A stretch of DNA of 64,000 bases from Leuctra nigra (GCA_934045905.1 OW203765.1:23410159-23474158), one strand, 5' to 3'. Positions 12,900-25,683 are shown, counted from the stretch's first letter. Notes: generated by a model not told the origin, from the letters alone. Made by a program: numbers and translations.

Positions 12900-15800
12900 G
12901 ATATCTTACAAAACAATAGGCAGATGAAATGGTTAGTAGCAATTTTTTTTGAAAAGTTTGACCTCCTATATGACTTAATTTAACTGTAATGTGAAAAGAG
13001 CAATATAATAGATCGTTTTGAATGGATACGTTTGGTTAATTAAAGAATGCGATCGTCCATTCCACTTTACGTCGCCGTTACCAATAAGATGCCAAATATT
13101 TCACCCGGCAACTCTTCGTCGTTCCAGACTGAAGATCTCTAAATCCTTTGGGAGCTGGAGAGAAGGAAATGTAAAGAATAAAAGCTGTGAATAACTTCCG
13201 AAAAGCGAATGAAATTGCAGTTTTGATGCTTATTTTCCATGGATGTATTGTAAAGCAAGAATCTCTCGCTGAAGCGTCGGGAAAAAACTTGGAAAAGTTG
13301 TTCTTCGCATGGAAAACGATGTTTCGGGGAAATGAAGTTCAGTTTGTATCGACTTTGAAGTATACTTTGACAGGATATGCTCTCGACTTTAGAAAGGAGT
13401 AAAAAAATGTGCGATGTTTTTTAGAAGTACACATGAAGAGTCTATTCGAGTTTGTTTTGACAAGAAGTGGAAGTGTTTGTAATAATAAAAGAGAAACATG
13501 AATGTTCATATATTTTATAGTATCAATAAAACCAGTAAAAATACATGCATTCGTTCACATGGCCGCTATCGTAAGATAATTTGCCGGCGTTTATTTGTAT
13601 TACCAGCATTTGAAGCTCAATTGAAAAATATAAATCTAGCGGCTTTTTCAATGTTTTGTTCTGTGGTTACATTATTCTCAAATTAATTGACGCAATTTTA
13701 ATAAATATCAATAAAGGCGCTCATGATTACAACGTAACTGTGAACATTTAATTGTAAACAACCTGTCGTGAGTCACAGCGTATTGATACTCCCTGTGTGT
13801 TAATCACTTTCACACACTCGATTATCATCGGCCAGATTTATCACAAGGAAGATGAAATTACGAGTATACTGTATTGATTCTTCAAGACAACTTGACCTGA
13901 GGTATATAAAGCATTTTTAATTGAAATTCCTGTTATCGTTTAAAAATCGATTTTTTTTAATTGATTAAGATTCACCAGTTTTCTTGCGTTTGCCCCGATT
14001 CCATATCCACGACGAGAAAGAAAATACAGTAAATAAAGTTTCAACCGAAGAAAATTAAATTCTTGTTTCAACGGGATTCTTTTTCATGGCGAAATTGTAA
14101 AACAATAATCTCTGGTTGAAGTAAAAGATCGCGGAAAAGTTGTTGGAAAAGAGATTTCAGTGGGAAATTGAGTCTTCAAAAGCCAATCTTCTTTTATACT
14201 CTCAACATTTTGTTTGGCGCATCGAATGTCCAGATATGATTTTCAATCTATATGAACCGAATAGCCAGTTCTAATAACAATGCTTGAGACTTTTCTACTT
14301 CTGTAAAGCTGTTTTAGAAAAATAACATCTGATCTAATTGATATTGCACAAGTTCAATATCGCTCTTATTGTTTTGACGAACATTTTCAGAATGTACTAA
14401 CGTTATTCTGCGTTAAAATTTAATTAATAAACCTTGTCAAAGCCTTTAGATTCATCATAGACAATACGCTATGTAAAGATAAATCCATAGTTTAATACGT
14501 GCATTGCTTAGAATGAGTGATGAGATATCACTGAAATATTATTAAATTATAGATTCTATTTCTTTATAGTAACGATGAATCAAAATGAACTCATATTTGA
14601 CAATGTCCCATATTATTATCTTAATACTCTATTGTTAACGACACACATCAAAATATTCAATATTCCCTTCAGAATCCAAACATCCAATACCTATCCATCA
14701 CACAAAGTATCTCATATCCTTGACAAAGAATTCCCGAAGATTCTCATAGATTATTATTCCTTCTTCGTCCTGCTTAGAGGCACACAACGGCGTCTCTCAT
14801 CTGATAATCTCACATTCAGGCGTCGTCTGCCGTCGGGACGCCTGAGCGATGACAATCGGCGCATTGTGGATTCAACTCAACGCAGTATTGATCGACAACA
14901 CACCGATATATCGTCATGAAAACTTGGAGAATCATTTTCACGGTTAGTTTGTTTTTATAAACGAACTTTATACTGATTTTATATAGATAATTATTTAGGG
15001 CTAGGATGTTTAGGACCTATGGAAGGTCCAAAAAGGCAGGCAAATAGTACCTTAAAACTATTAAAAAAGGACCACAAAATCCCGAAAAAGGACCAATGAA
15101 ATTTTATGGTATGTAATATTCGTCAACACATTATTCAAATTATCGGTTTAGTAGTTGGAGTTGGAGTAATATATTAAAATTAACTTAAAATTATTGTATG
15201 AATATGTCAATGTATCAAGTGTCAATTGTTGATGGCCATCCAAATGGTGGATGGAAGTTTTATGAATAATTGTGGTCTAGAACAAAATTCATAAAATTGT
15301 TGTAACTTGCAACAAACATTTCATATTATTTTCCCCAATAATTTAAAAAAGGACAAAAAGACTTAAAATAGCAAGAAAAGGACGGAATTCATCAAATATT
15401 GAAAAAAAGGCATTTTCAGGCAAAATAAAACACATATTTTCGAAATCAGGAACACATGAAATATATGTATATATCATTTTTAGAATGTCTGAATAAAAAT
15501 CGAAAAAGGGATATGTCCTAAACATCCTAGCCCTATAATAATTATAAATCTAAACTAGAAAAGGTTAAGAATGATTTATATAAGATAAAACAAGATTTAT
15601 TCGTAGTTATTTTCACGGTATCCAATTACTTGCAAGAAGCTTGTTATAAACCATTGTTAAAGTATCTCGGGAAGCAATTTTCATTTCAGTTATGTTTCTA
15701 AGAACGTAAGAAACATGAATAATGAGAAAAGCAGAGCAACAGAAATTTTCCTAACTCGGCTTTAATCAGAAAAAAATATGATATTTCTTCTTGAACTTTT

Positions 15801-15950
15801 TTTCAAGACTTCAATAAAACTTCTCTCTTTCGTCATGGAGGAAATGTTTACGTCGCAATGATTTTAATGAGAATCGCGAACGTTAATTAGCAGACTCGCG
15901 AGTTTCATTAATAAGAACACTTTTAAACACTTGGAATCTTATTATGTGCA
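12900..15950. other. AT-rich non-coding stretch
   Basis: No supported gene. At 14820-14920 a short GC-richer plus-strand frame follows an acceptor-like TCTCACATTCAG and ends in TGA at about 14917-14919. It could be a small terminal exon, but nothing else supports it. The rest shows poly-purine and AT-rich runs only. Confidence 0.35.
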
Positions 15951-15956
15951 TTGAAA

Positions 15957-16140
15957 TGCCAGTCATTTCCTGCCAGTGGAGTAGCCAGTAATTTCCTGCC
16001 AGTGGAGTAGCCAGTAATTTCCTGCCAGTGGAGTAGCCAGTAATTTCCTGCCAGTGGAGTAGCCAGTAATTTCCTGCCAGTGGAGTAGCCAGTAATTTCC
16101 TGCCAGTGGAGTAGCCAGTAATTTCCTGCCAGTGGAGTAG
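15957..16140. repeat. 26-bp minisatellite, about seven units
   Basis: The unit CCAGTAATTTCCTGCCAGTG plus GAGTAG repeats about seven times with almost no variation, apart from a CAGTCATTT variant in the first unit. The unit has no stop codon in any minus-strand frame, so a 78-residue open frame arises there with a 26-residue period. This is most likely incidental, since no promoter, splice or start context accompanies it. Confidence 0.9.
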
Positions 16141-16207
16141 CTTGAAGGTGAAGGATCACTCTAACAGTCTAAGGAGTGTGTTTTGAATCTGTCATAAGAG
16201 AGCATAA

Positions 16208-16684
16208 AGCTGCGTTCCCATACTTCGCTTTCGCTTCGCATTCGGTTCGCTTTCGCAAAATGGCTGCCTTTTAACACAGAAAATCGTCCATGTTTAATTT
16301 CGTCTCCGAAATGCAAAAATGTTGGACCAACTTCAACTTCGACGAAACCGAAACGCGCGAAATCCGGAAGTGATGCGATATATCGAATCTCCATTTCCGG
16401 TCGACCTCGAGCTTATATTCGATATTCGATTAATGAACATATGTTTTGACGTTTTGACGTTTCGACTTTCAAGTTTCACTTTTTCCGCATTTTCTTGCCT
16501 TTTCTTGCTTATATCTGATTATTATCCGTCATTTTGTTTTTAACTATTGGCAGCCTACTATTTCTGTTTCGCGTATCCATGGATACGCGGAACGCGCGAA
16601 ACAGAAATTATGGAATCGACTACAAACTTCGCGACGCGAAAGCGAACCGAATGCGAAACGAAAGCGAAGTATGGGAACCCAGCT
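16208..16684. mobile_element. PIF/Harbinger-like MITE, 477 bp, TSD TAA
   Basis: Terminal inverted repeats of about 48 bases begin AGCTGCGTTCCCATACTTCG at the left and end with the complement of AGCTGGGTTCCCATACTTCG at the right. TAA flanks both sides (16205-16207 and 16685-16687), the 3-bp target duplication expected of PIF/Harbinger. A secondary palindrome centred on CGTATCCATGGATACG lies near 16580. No transposase is present. Confidence 0.8.
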
Positions 16685-16839
16685 TAAGTCAAGCGAAATA
16701 GTAGTAGCAATCGATTCCATCGGAATATTTTCTTTCTAATTTTTAACAAAATGAAACGTTTAAAACTGAAGAAAATAGAAGCGTCCAGAAATGTAACATC
16801 ACGTTTTCGTTTAACCAACCATGCAGTGCCTTCATACAA

Positions 16840-16990
16840 GTGCTGGACTCCCCCGGGCCGGGCTCCTTACGTCGACCCCTTCCGAAGACCTCCCTTAATA
16901 TTCGACAAAATTAAATATACATTTAAATATGCGCAAAATGACCTTGTTGTCGACGCACAATTAAACCATATTAATATAATATTTATATAT
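16840..16990. repeat. Dispersed repeat shared with 56985-57130
   Basis: GTGCTGGACTCCCCCGGGCC, GTCGACCCCTTCC and ATGACCTTGTTGTCGACGCA have close counterparts in the same order at 56985-57130 (TACTGGACTCCCCTGG, GTTGACCCCTCGCC, ATGACCTCGCTGTTGACGCG). The class is unknown. Confidence 0.6.
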
Positions 16991-16999
16991 AGAGAATAA

Positions 17000-18550
17000 T
17001 AGGTATACTGGTATTTATCTTTAACAAGTCAATTTTTTTGATTTTGTATTGCACACTTTTGGAATGATGTTATCAAACTCTATCATTTGCCATTTTACTT
17101 AATGTCAAAAAATACAGTTATATTTACCATTTTATAAAAACACTTATGTCACAATTACAAATATATTATTATTATATAAAGTCAAAATTACTGGTTTTTG
17201 AGCTCACCTAAACAATAATTGAAATTAACTTCCAACCTTTCACCTCTGAACTACAGAATTCACACAATTTACTTTAATCATCCATCCCCTTAACTTCTGA
17301 GAATCATATTACGATGTTCCGGAACGCAGGTCATTTCCTGCCTTCATCCTGTGAAATCCACTGAAGTTTTCATGGCGTCCGGCCAAATAACGCCATTTTG
17401 CATGCATCGCTGCACTCGGCGTAAATCAATGCACTCAACAATCTGGGCTCGATCCCTCAGACGTGAAAACCATCACAAAGACTTGGTAAACTAGGTTAAG
17501 TTGGACTTTTGGCCGAGCTTCAAACGAACGTTGTTTACTTTTTTGTTTTTAAGGTATTTGATTGAGGTTGATTTCTATTGTGTTTTAGCTAATGAAAAGA
17601 GCTTTCAAAGTTGAATTACGCTGAGGTTTGGCGTGTGTGATGGTATAGTCAAGAGTAGTCTCTCTAGAAGTAACTGATCTTTTGAAAAACAATATGAACA
17701 AAGGTTCTATTTAAATAATGTGACATTTTCGCTGCTCTTTTTAGTTGCTGTACTTTGTTCATGATTAAAATGTTTACAGTTCAGCGAAATTTGCCCAGTT
17801 TGAAAGTTTATATTTATAGAAAGGAACAAGAGAATCTAGTGGAAAATAAGTATGAAAGAAGTTGTTTGTAAAATGACGACGGTGTTTCAATATTTGCTTT
17901 ATAATTCATTGTCCAAGGCTTTTCGTATTTTGTTAGGGGTTCAAATCCGGGAAAGAGCTAGACCGATTCGCAAAAAAACTGTTATCATTAAACATGGATT
18001 GAAAACTAAAACAATGGAGATTATTGGACGCCAATTCATGCGCTTTATAACAAATAAAATAAGCCTCTCCGTACAAATAAAACAAATAATACTCTACTGA
18101 AAATCTCCTCTTCACAGAATGGGGTTTATAGAGGAACAATGCCTTGTTAAGAACCAGAATAAAAAGTAAACACAGGAAAATCGATGAAATCCCTGCATTT
18201 TATCATCTAATTGATCGATCCAGAATGAGAGATAAAGTTGGGTTGTTTCGTAGGGGAAAAAACGCCAGAAAAGAATCAAGGAAAAGAATAACGTGCAAGA
18301 GTAGAATAATCATAGTCGATCTGATATCTTGTGACGTCACCCAAGACATGCAGCCACTGAAGTATATTAGAGCTATTTCGTATTAATTTAGCTTGGGCTA
18401 TAAGCACGATACAGATTATATCACCGTGTTATTATGAATGCGGCCGTACTGAAAGTAGTTAAATGAGCCTATAAAGAGGTTTAATGCCCTATTGCCCTGC
18501 GTTCAACAAGTTAATGTACAGTTTGACAAATTAAAAAAATCTACATACAT
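17000..18550. other. Non-coding stretch with a family C fragment
   Basis: About 17041-17280 is a diverged, inverted member of the family C MITE, ending in CACCTCTGAACTACAG. GTCCGGCCAAATAACGCCAT at about 17379 is mildly GC-richer. No other feature is supported. Confidence 0.45.
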
Positions 18551-18762
18551 ACAATAGACCATTTTAAATAATATCTCGGTGGCTCTGCTCTCTAACAAAA
18601 ATCATATGCAGTATTATTTCCAGACACCTTAGTCTCTGTTTTACCTATTGTTGACCTACCTATTGTTGAAACAGGGACTAAGGTGTCTGGAAATCAAACT
18701 GCATATTATGATTTTTCTTAGAAAGCAGAGCCACCGAGATAATATTTAAAATGGTCTATTGT
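18551..18762. mobile_element. Long hairpin MITE, 212 bp
   Basis: Almost the whole segment is one hairpin. ACAATAGACCATTTTAAAT mirrors ATTTAAAATGGTCTATTGT, and inner blocks TATCTCGGTGGCTCTGC and CCAGACACCTTAGTC mirror their partners. The centre carries two copies of CCTATTGTTGA. I do not see a clear target duplication. Confidence 0.8.
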
Positions 18763-19284
18763 TATTGTAACAATCAAATTTTAATTTCATTCATATTGTA
18801 ATTTTATATTTGTTTACCCATAATTATTGTATTTGTAAAAGCTGAATAAATCTTATTATTATTGTTACGTTCGATTTTTTATTGCTTTCGATATATTTTT
18901 ATTTTTGTACAGTTTTTTTATACGTATTATATTTTTCAGTTGATCCCAAGTACTCACACAAATAGCTATTTCTGGTGCAGCAAATTGTATCATTATGTGA
19001 AAATATCTTTATAGTTGTCATGAGATAATGAATTTCTCCAATTACTCCGTATTTTCTTCAAATTCATACTCGAAGATTTTTCAAAGTTGCGTGCATCCAA
19101 AGCATAATATTAGTAGAATTCTGTAGATATGTAAATTTGAAACACTTTGGAACTAAGAGATAATAAAATCGCTGGTAGTCTTCATAAAATAAACAATTCA
19201 ATGTTGAACAAGACAATTTTCGAAATAAATCAATCTGACGACACATTACGTTACTACGGGACTATTATGATTATATCCTCTTTT

Positions 19285-19432
19285 GTCTGTGTTTTTTGCC
19301 TGCACTGCCCAGGTCAAACCATTTAACGAATCGTATGAAATTTTACACACACATACTTGGTTGAAATTTTTAACTAGAACCGTTTAACAGATCCACTTCA
19401 AATTTTGAGTTTTCATTGGAACAAGTTGGAAC
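19285..19432. repeat. Family B fragment
   Basis: CTGCACTGCCCAGGTCAAAC followed by a TGAAATTTTACACACACATACT-type run matches the inner end of the family B arms at 1265-1325, in the same orientation as the right arm. It is truncated by the SINE that follows. Confidence 0.6.
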
Positions 19433-19437
19433 CCACA

Positions 19438-19712
19438 TTTTTTGTCTGGGGCTTAACGTCGCACTGTTCTGCAGCGAGGCTAATGGCGACGGATGGATGA
19501 TTATGATGATGATTGGGAGATGATGGTGAAGAGTTGGTAAGGATGGAAGATGGGAAGGAGGCGGTCGTGGCCTATTAGTAGGTTACCTTCCCATCATTTG
19601 CCTGTCGACTGAGGGAAAACCACGAAAAAAAACCCAGTCGGGAAGGACGGCCGCGGGAATCGAACCCGGGCCTCCGGAATACAAGTTCAGAGCGTTAACC
19701 ACTCACCCAACC
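19438..19712 (-). repeat. tRNA-derived SINE, minus orientation
   Basis: Read on the minus strand: a tRNA-like head with GGGTGAGTGGTTAACGCTC (A box) and GCCCGGGTTCGATTCCCGC (B box), a body with TCCCTCAGTCGACAGGCAAA, then a tail with TTAAGCCCCAGACAAAAAA. It is the same family as 20397-20670, in the opposite orientation. Transcription by RNA polymerase III is inferred from the boxes. Confidence 0.85.
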
Positions 19713-20396
19713 TGTTCCGTCATATTAGTTTGTGTTCCCGGTTTCATTCCATGGAATTTCCATATCATTTTGCCAACTTCAATGTCAACGTATCACTCAG
19801 GTAAACACGTGAAATTCACCGATTGTCTGATAACCACACTTCCACTGACGACTTGGATTGCGCTATCAACTAAATGGGCGGAGCTACAGGAAATGTTTGG
19901 TCACAATTGATAAGAACCCACTCAGGAATAGCAGACTCAAGTGACAAGCTGGCAAGTGTGCAGTGATGGCAGCTGCAGTGATGTCGAGAGAGAGGCACTG
20001 CATCAATGAGACAGGGAGCAGTGAGGATGTGAAAGACATTGATCTGTTGTGCATTGATTGTGAAGACACGAGTATGCTCATGGATAAAAGTTACGCAGGT
20101 GAGTCGATGGTTATATGTTTTTAAAATATTTATGTCATGCAAATTTTGTATTTGTGTTGTGGTTTCATCGAGGTACACACATTTAATTTCGATTTAATTT
20201 TCTGGTAATAAAAGTCATTTTGTTGAATGTGGCATGACAATGCATCTGAATCGCCAGAGAAGAGGAGACATAAACGGGCTCCATTTCCGGAGGTCTTTTT
20301 TACAGTCCGGTAATTACATGAATAGTTCAACATCCTTGTTTTTCATTGAACTTCTGACAGCTTTAAAAGCTATTAAATTATCCGTGCTAAATGGAA

Positions 20397-20670
20397 AAGG
20401 TTGGCTGAGTGGTAACGCTCGGAACTTGTATTCCGGAGGCCCGGGTTCGATTCCCGCGGTCGTCCTTCCTGACTGGGGTTTTTTCGTGGTTTTCCCTCAG
20501 TCGACAGGCAAATGCTGGGAAGGTACCCTACTATTAGGCCTCGATCGCCTTCTGCCCACCTTCCATCCTTACCTACTCTTCACCATAATCTCCCAATCAT
20601 CATCATAATCATTCATCCGTCGCCATTAGCCTCGCTGCAGAAAAGTGCGACGTTAAGCTACAGACAAAAA
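20397..20670 (+). repeat. tRNA-derived SINE, plus orientation
   Basis: Head GGTTGGCTGAGTGGTAACGC (A box) and GCCCGGGTTCGATTCCCGC (B box), body TCCCTCAGTCGACAGGCAAA, and tail TTAAGCTACAGACAAAAAAT. The head resembles class II (Ser/Leu-like) tRNA D arms but no intact cloverleaf forms. Relatives are at 2580, 19438 and 23165. Confidence 0.85.
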
Positions 20671-21483
20671 ATGAAGCGTTTTCATTTATATAAAGTTATA
20701 ACACAATTGCATTTACATCTACTCCCATATTGTTTTAAGTATATTGCATCGTTTTAAAGTTACGACTGTACATAACAAGGAACATGCAGAAACATCCAAC
20801 GTAATAATAAACCTGTTTCGCCTTATGATAAGATCCCAGTACTGTTCATAGTTCAGGAGATTGAGAATATCTTTTGTACTGTCAAAATCGAACCTCATTT
20901 TCTTGTTATTATCTTTAGGAAAATTACATTCTTCAATATCATGTCTGACAAGTAAACACTAACAAAATATTCAATTATTGTTTTTAATTTGCTTTTAAAT
21001 TTCTTTGCAATTTGCAATTAAATTTAATATGTAAAATACTTTTTTTAAATTCATTGATATGTTACCAACATAATTGTGAAAGTTTTATAACATTCTTGTT
21101 ATTTGACTCGTATTTGATTTTTCTACAAAACTACTATTTTGAATTTGTGAACGGACTCCTTGCAATATTCTCGGAAGCCATAATATTCTGAAATATCTCT
21201 AACATTTGTGATTAACTCTGACATCTGCAATTGCAACGAATGGCGCATAATGAAGAATTAACCACTGGACTCATTAACCACCCTATACCCTGTATACCCT
21301 ATGGCTTCCACCCTATACCACTAATTAAGGCACGATTTTAACAATCTTTGATTAAAAGTTAGCAATGAATTAACAAAATAAACCATTATTAAAGAAACAC
21401 TTCGAATGAACACTTCAACTCTCTGTTATTTAATAAATACTTGAAAAATGCCTTGCAAAACCAGGCCCAAGAATTTAACACCC
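20671..21483. other. AT-rich non-coding stretch
   Basis: No gene seen. A short local repeat of CACCCTATACC and CCTGTATACCCTATGG lies at about 21279-21318. Confidence 0.5.
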
Positions 21484-22835
21484 ACATCTAGTGGAGCGGT
21501 CGCTCCACCCAGCCAAGTCGTACTGTACACTCACACTCACTCAACATACCGTAAATGCCTAATAAAATGAGGAGCAGACCAACTACTTTTACTGTAAGCA
21601 ACAACATGGCATTTTCGGCCTACTGGATCATAAAATTGGAAAATCTCACATTGTTGTGAAATATCTTAATTTTGAGCTATGGCCCACCCCACCACATATA
21701 CCAAATTTGGGAACAATAGGCTATACCATTTGCGAGCTAGAGGGCCGTGAAAATAGTGAAATTACATCACTTTCATCTTCTTTAGATAATTCAGAGGGTA
21801 AGGAAATACCGCAATCACCGCCACAACCTAAACGGCTTAGCCGATCGATCTGAAATTTTTACCACATGTGCACTTTTGGCGTCTGAGGTGCCTTTTTATA
21901 AAACCAACCGGTAGTCGCCATTTTGAAACCGGAAGTGACGTCATATCTCGAAAACGGCTAAACCGATCGGAATGAAACTAGCGCCAAATGATTCAGACGG
22001 TCGTCTATATGGAATATCAATAGTTAAAGTAGAGATGTACTATTACCGAAACCGGAAATGACGTCATGAAAATGAAGATCTAGATTTTAGTGACCTCTTA
22101 CTACAATAACCACATATTCAGAAGGCTTATAATGATACATAACATTTATAGAAATAAATTCTAGGTGGCAGTTATTTCAGTCGCCATTTTGAAAACCGGA
22201 AGTGATACCATATCTCGAAAACGGCTGGACTGATTGGAACGAAGCTTTCGCAATTCTTCATGGAATATCACTTTAAGCTTAGACCACCACCAAATACAAA
22301 TATTCAAATATTGAGCACCAAATACAATTTTTCGTATTAACCAATTCGGAAATGGCGTATTTTTTAAAAGTATTTAGTCATTGTTGCTCCGATGTGTGTT
22401 ACAAGTTGTGTAAATAAACTAAAAAAATAAGTGATATCCCCATAAAAAAACACTCCGTGTAAAAATACCAGCCAAGTCTCTTCAACTATAAAAAAATAGA
22501 ATAAATCTAAAAATTCAGCACTGAAAAGTAGTGATATCAAAAAATGAGCCAAGTCAAAACTTAATGTTAAAAACCAAAATATACTTGGCGCATCGTTTTT
22601 AAGGGCATTATAGGTATATTATATATATTTAGGTAGGTACATTTGATTTTTGGCATATGCTTCTATACTATTTATATACACGATGCGCCAAGTATATTTT
22701 GGTTTTTAAAATTAAGTTTTGACTTGGCTCATTTTTTGATATCACTACTTTTCAGTGCTGAATTTTTAGATTTATTCTTTTTTTTATAGTTGAAGAGACT
22801 TGGCTGGTATTTTTACACGGAGTGTTTTTTTATGG
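21484..22835. mobile_element. Composite fold-back element, copy 2 (family A)
   Basis: The left terminus ATCTAGTGGAGCGGTCGC and the AAGTCGTAC follow-on match copy 1. Modules with CGCCATTTTG, ACCGGAAGT and TGACGTCA or near matches sit at about 21915, 22050, 22185 and 22343. The right end folds back: arms 22438-22595 and 22681-22835 around an 85-base loop. It is the shortest of the three copies, with four modules. No coding capacity. Confidence 0.75.
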
Positions 22836-23164
22836 TAATATTTACGCAATAAAATTCCCTCTGCATCTTTCTGCAATATTTTGTTTAAATCCACATTTCA
22901 GTAAAAAGTACGCAAATGTTTTGCTTAGTAACGAACTTATCAAATCTTCAAAGTTCCTATGAGAATGGATTGTAGAAGAAGTTAAAACGTCTTGGGCCAA
23001 TTGTTGGTTGAATTCCAAGATTAATGATCCAAGTAAGTTGTCGTTTAACAGAGATGATTGCAATCTATTTGTCTAAACGTTAGTAACACGAGACAAAATA
23101 CTTGGATTAGATAGACATTTGGGCTCCTCCATTCCGTTTGACTGTTTCGGTATTCATAGGAAGA

Positions 23165-23460
23165 CATAGCAAGATGGCTGAGGGATAACGAGATCCCGGG
23201 TTCGATTCCCCCGGCCGTTCTTCTTGACTGAGACGTCACGTGGTTTCCGCATTCTGGGAATGTTAATAGGTCACGACTGCCTCCTTCCTACCGTTCATCC
23301 TACAACTCCCCATGGAGGACAATTCTTGAGAATACATGTTTTGAAACAGTTCTCATTTTCATTGTTTAAAACGTGAAAAAGTTGACAACTAGGCCTTAGC
23401 CTTCAACTTTGTCAGGTTTTATAAAATGCATACGTAAATGGTTTCAAAACATGAAGCTCA
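23165..23460 (+). repeat. Degenerate SINE followed by another repeat
   Basis: GGCTGAGGGATAACGAGATC and CCCGGGTTCGATTCCCCC give a shortened tRNA-like head with a Pol III B box. From about 23330, GAAAAAGTTGACAACT and CTTCAACTTTGTCAG match the repeat that hosts the MITE at 60644-61179, without that insertion. Confidence 0.6.
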
Positions 23461-23741
23461 ATAATCTATATTCTAGGGTACCATAATACTCCGAACCTAT
23501 TTTTCGTATGAGCAGCTTAAATTTTTCACACTTTTTTTACGTATTTATTGGTGCATACTGTGTACGATTATAATAAATATAATGAACAATTATTACAAAA
23601 ACTATTACAGTTAATGTTCAACATAAGTTTAGTCGATAAAGTCCTTATTAAACTAATGATGTTTATAATCAAGTATCAATTGAAGAGCCTTTATATTGCA
23701 TGTCACCCGTGCTCACTCTAAGATGTCACATGTATTTCCAG

Positions 23742-23938
23742 ACCCTGGTCGAGGCCAGCACAGCGTGTACGGCACCATCCCAGCACTCAGCATTCCTCCC
23801 GACGACACATACCTCGCTGAACACGTGACAGCTGAGCGAGCGAACCCCTGGACGCCGTTGTTCAGCGTCATGTTCGTCGTCCTAGTCGTTACGTTCGTCG
23901 CGCTCATGATCTACATCGTCGTCTACTTCAGATTCTGA
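23742..23938 (+). CDS. Terminal exon of an unrecognised membrane protein
   Basis: GC-rich codons open after an acceptor TGTATTTCCAG (AG at 23740-23741), entering in phase 1, and run 64 codons to TGA at 23936-23938. The product has a hydrophilic part with PALSIPPDDTYLAEH and ANPWTPLF, then one membrane segment (FVVLVVTFVALMIYIVVY) and the end FRF. An in-frame ATG at 23723 with A at -3 would instead give a single-exon 71-residue protein, but 23723-23741 looks intronic. The last 70 bases are the first unit of a 22-unit array, so the stop is embedded in repeat sequence. It could be a separate gene's last exon or an alternative terminal exon of the plus-strand gene at 55-64 kb; its cytoplasmic head and membrane segment would suit that protein's missing start. 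I do not recognise the family. Confidence 0.6.
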
Positions 23939-25683
23939 TCACGTGCTCGTCATGTTCGTCGTTCTAGTCGTAACGTTCGTCGCTTTCATGATCTACATCG
24001 TCGTCTACTTCAGATTCTGATCACGTGCTCGTCATGTTCGTCGTCCTAGTCGTCACGTTCGTCGCGCTCATGATCTACATCGTCGTCTGCTTCAGATTCT
24101 GATCACGTGACTCGTCATGTTCGTCGTCCTAGTCGTCACGTTCGTCGCGCTCATGATCTACATCGTCGTCTGCTTCAGATTCTGATCACGTGACTCGTCA
24201 TGTTCGTCGTTCTAGTCGTCACGTTCGTCGCGCTCATGATCTACATCGTCGTCTACTTCAGATTCTGATCACGTGCTCGTCATGTTCGTCGTCCTAGTCG
24301 TCACGTTCGTCGCGCTCATGATCTACATCGTCGTCTGCTTCAGATTCTGATCACGTGACTCGTCATGTTCGTCGTTCTAGTCGTCACGTTCGTCGCGCTC
24401 ATGATCTACATCGTCGTCTGCTTCAGATTCTGATCACGTGACTCGTCATGTTCGTCGTTCTAGTCGTTACGTTCGTCGCGCTCATGATCTACATCGTCGT
24501 CTACTTCAGATTCTGATCACGTGACTCGTCATGTTCGTCGTTCTAGTCGTTACGTTCGTCGCGCTCATGATCTACATCGTCGTCTACTTCAGATTCTGAT
24601 CACGTGACTCGTCATGTTCGTCGTTCTAGTCGTTACGTTCGTCGCGCTCATGATCTACATCGTCGTCTGCTTCAGATTCTGATCACGTGACTCGTCATGT
24701 TCGTCGTTCTAGTTGTTACGTTCGTCGCGCTCATGATCTACATCGTCGTCTACTTCAGATTCTGATCACGTGCTCGTCATGTTCGTCGTCCTAGTCGTCA
24801 CGTTCGTCGCGCTCATGATCTACATCGTCGTCTGCTTCAGATTCTGATCACGTGACTCGTCATGTTCGTCGTCCTAGTCGTCACGTTCGTCGCGCTCATG
24901 ATCTACATCGTCGTCTGCTTCAGATTCTGATCACGTGACTCGTCATGTTCGTCGTTCTAGTCGTCACGTTCGTCGCGCTCATGATCTACATCGTCGTCTA
25001 CTTCAGATTCTGATCACGTGCTCGTCATGTTCGTCGTCCTAGTCGTCACGTTCGTCGCGCTCATGATCTACATCGTCGTCTGCTTCAGATTCTGATCACG
25101 TGACTCGTCATGTTCGTCGTTCTAGTCGTTACGTTCGTCGCGCTCATGATCTACATCGTCGTCTGCTTCAGATTCTGATCACGTGACTCGTCATGTTCGT
25201 CGTCCTAGTCGTCACGTTCGTCGCGCTCATGATCTACATCGTCGTCTGCTTCAGATTCTGATCACGTGACTCGTCATGTTCGTCGTTCTAGTCGTTACGT
25301 TCGTCGCGCTCATGATCTACATCGTCGTCTACTTCAGATTCTGATCACGTGGCTCGTCATGTTCGTCGTTCTAGTCGTTACGTTCGTCGCGCTCATGATC
25401 TACATCGTCGTCTACTTCAGATTCTGATCACGTGACTCGTCATGTTCGTCGTTCTAGTCGTTACGTTCGTCGCGCTCATGATCTACATCGTCGTCTACTT
25501 CAGATTCTGATCACGTGACTCGTCATGTTCGTCGTTCTAGTCGTCACGTTCGTCGCGCTCATGATCTACATCGTCGTCTGCTTCAGATTCTGATCACGTG
25601 ACTCGTCATGTTCGTCGTCCTTGTCGTCACGTTCGTCGCGCTCATGATCTACATCGTCGTCTGCTTCAGATTCTGATCACGTG
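23867..25683 (+). repeat. 81/83-bp minisatellite, 22 units, copied from an exon end
   Basis: Each unit contains GTTCGTCGTCCTAGTCGT, CGCTCATGATCTACATCG and CTTCAGATTCTGATCACGTG, that is the membrane-segment codons plus stop of the exon at 23742-23938. Unit lengths alternate between 81 (GTGCTCGT junction) and 83 (GTGACTCGT junction), with rare GTGGCT junctions after units 18 and 22. Units 3-6 and 12-15 share the same order of variants, pointing to a block duplication of about nine units. AATAAA occurs at 26024-26029, beyond the array. Confidence 0.92.

Noticed and set aside
15957..16140. CRISPR-like array
   Set aside because: The repeat is continuous with no unique spacers, and the genome is eukaryotic.
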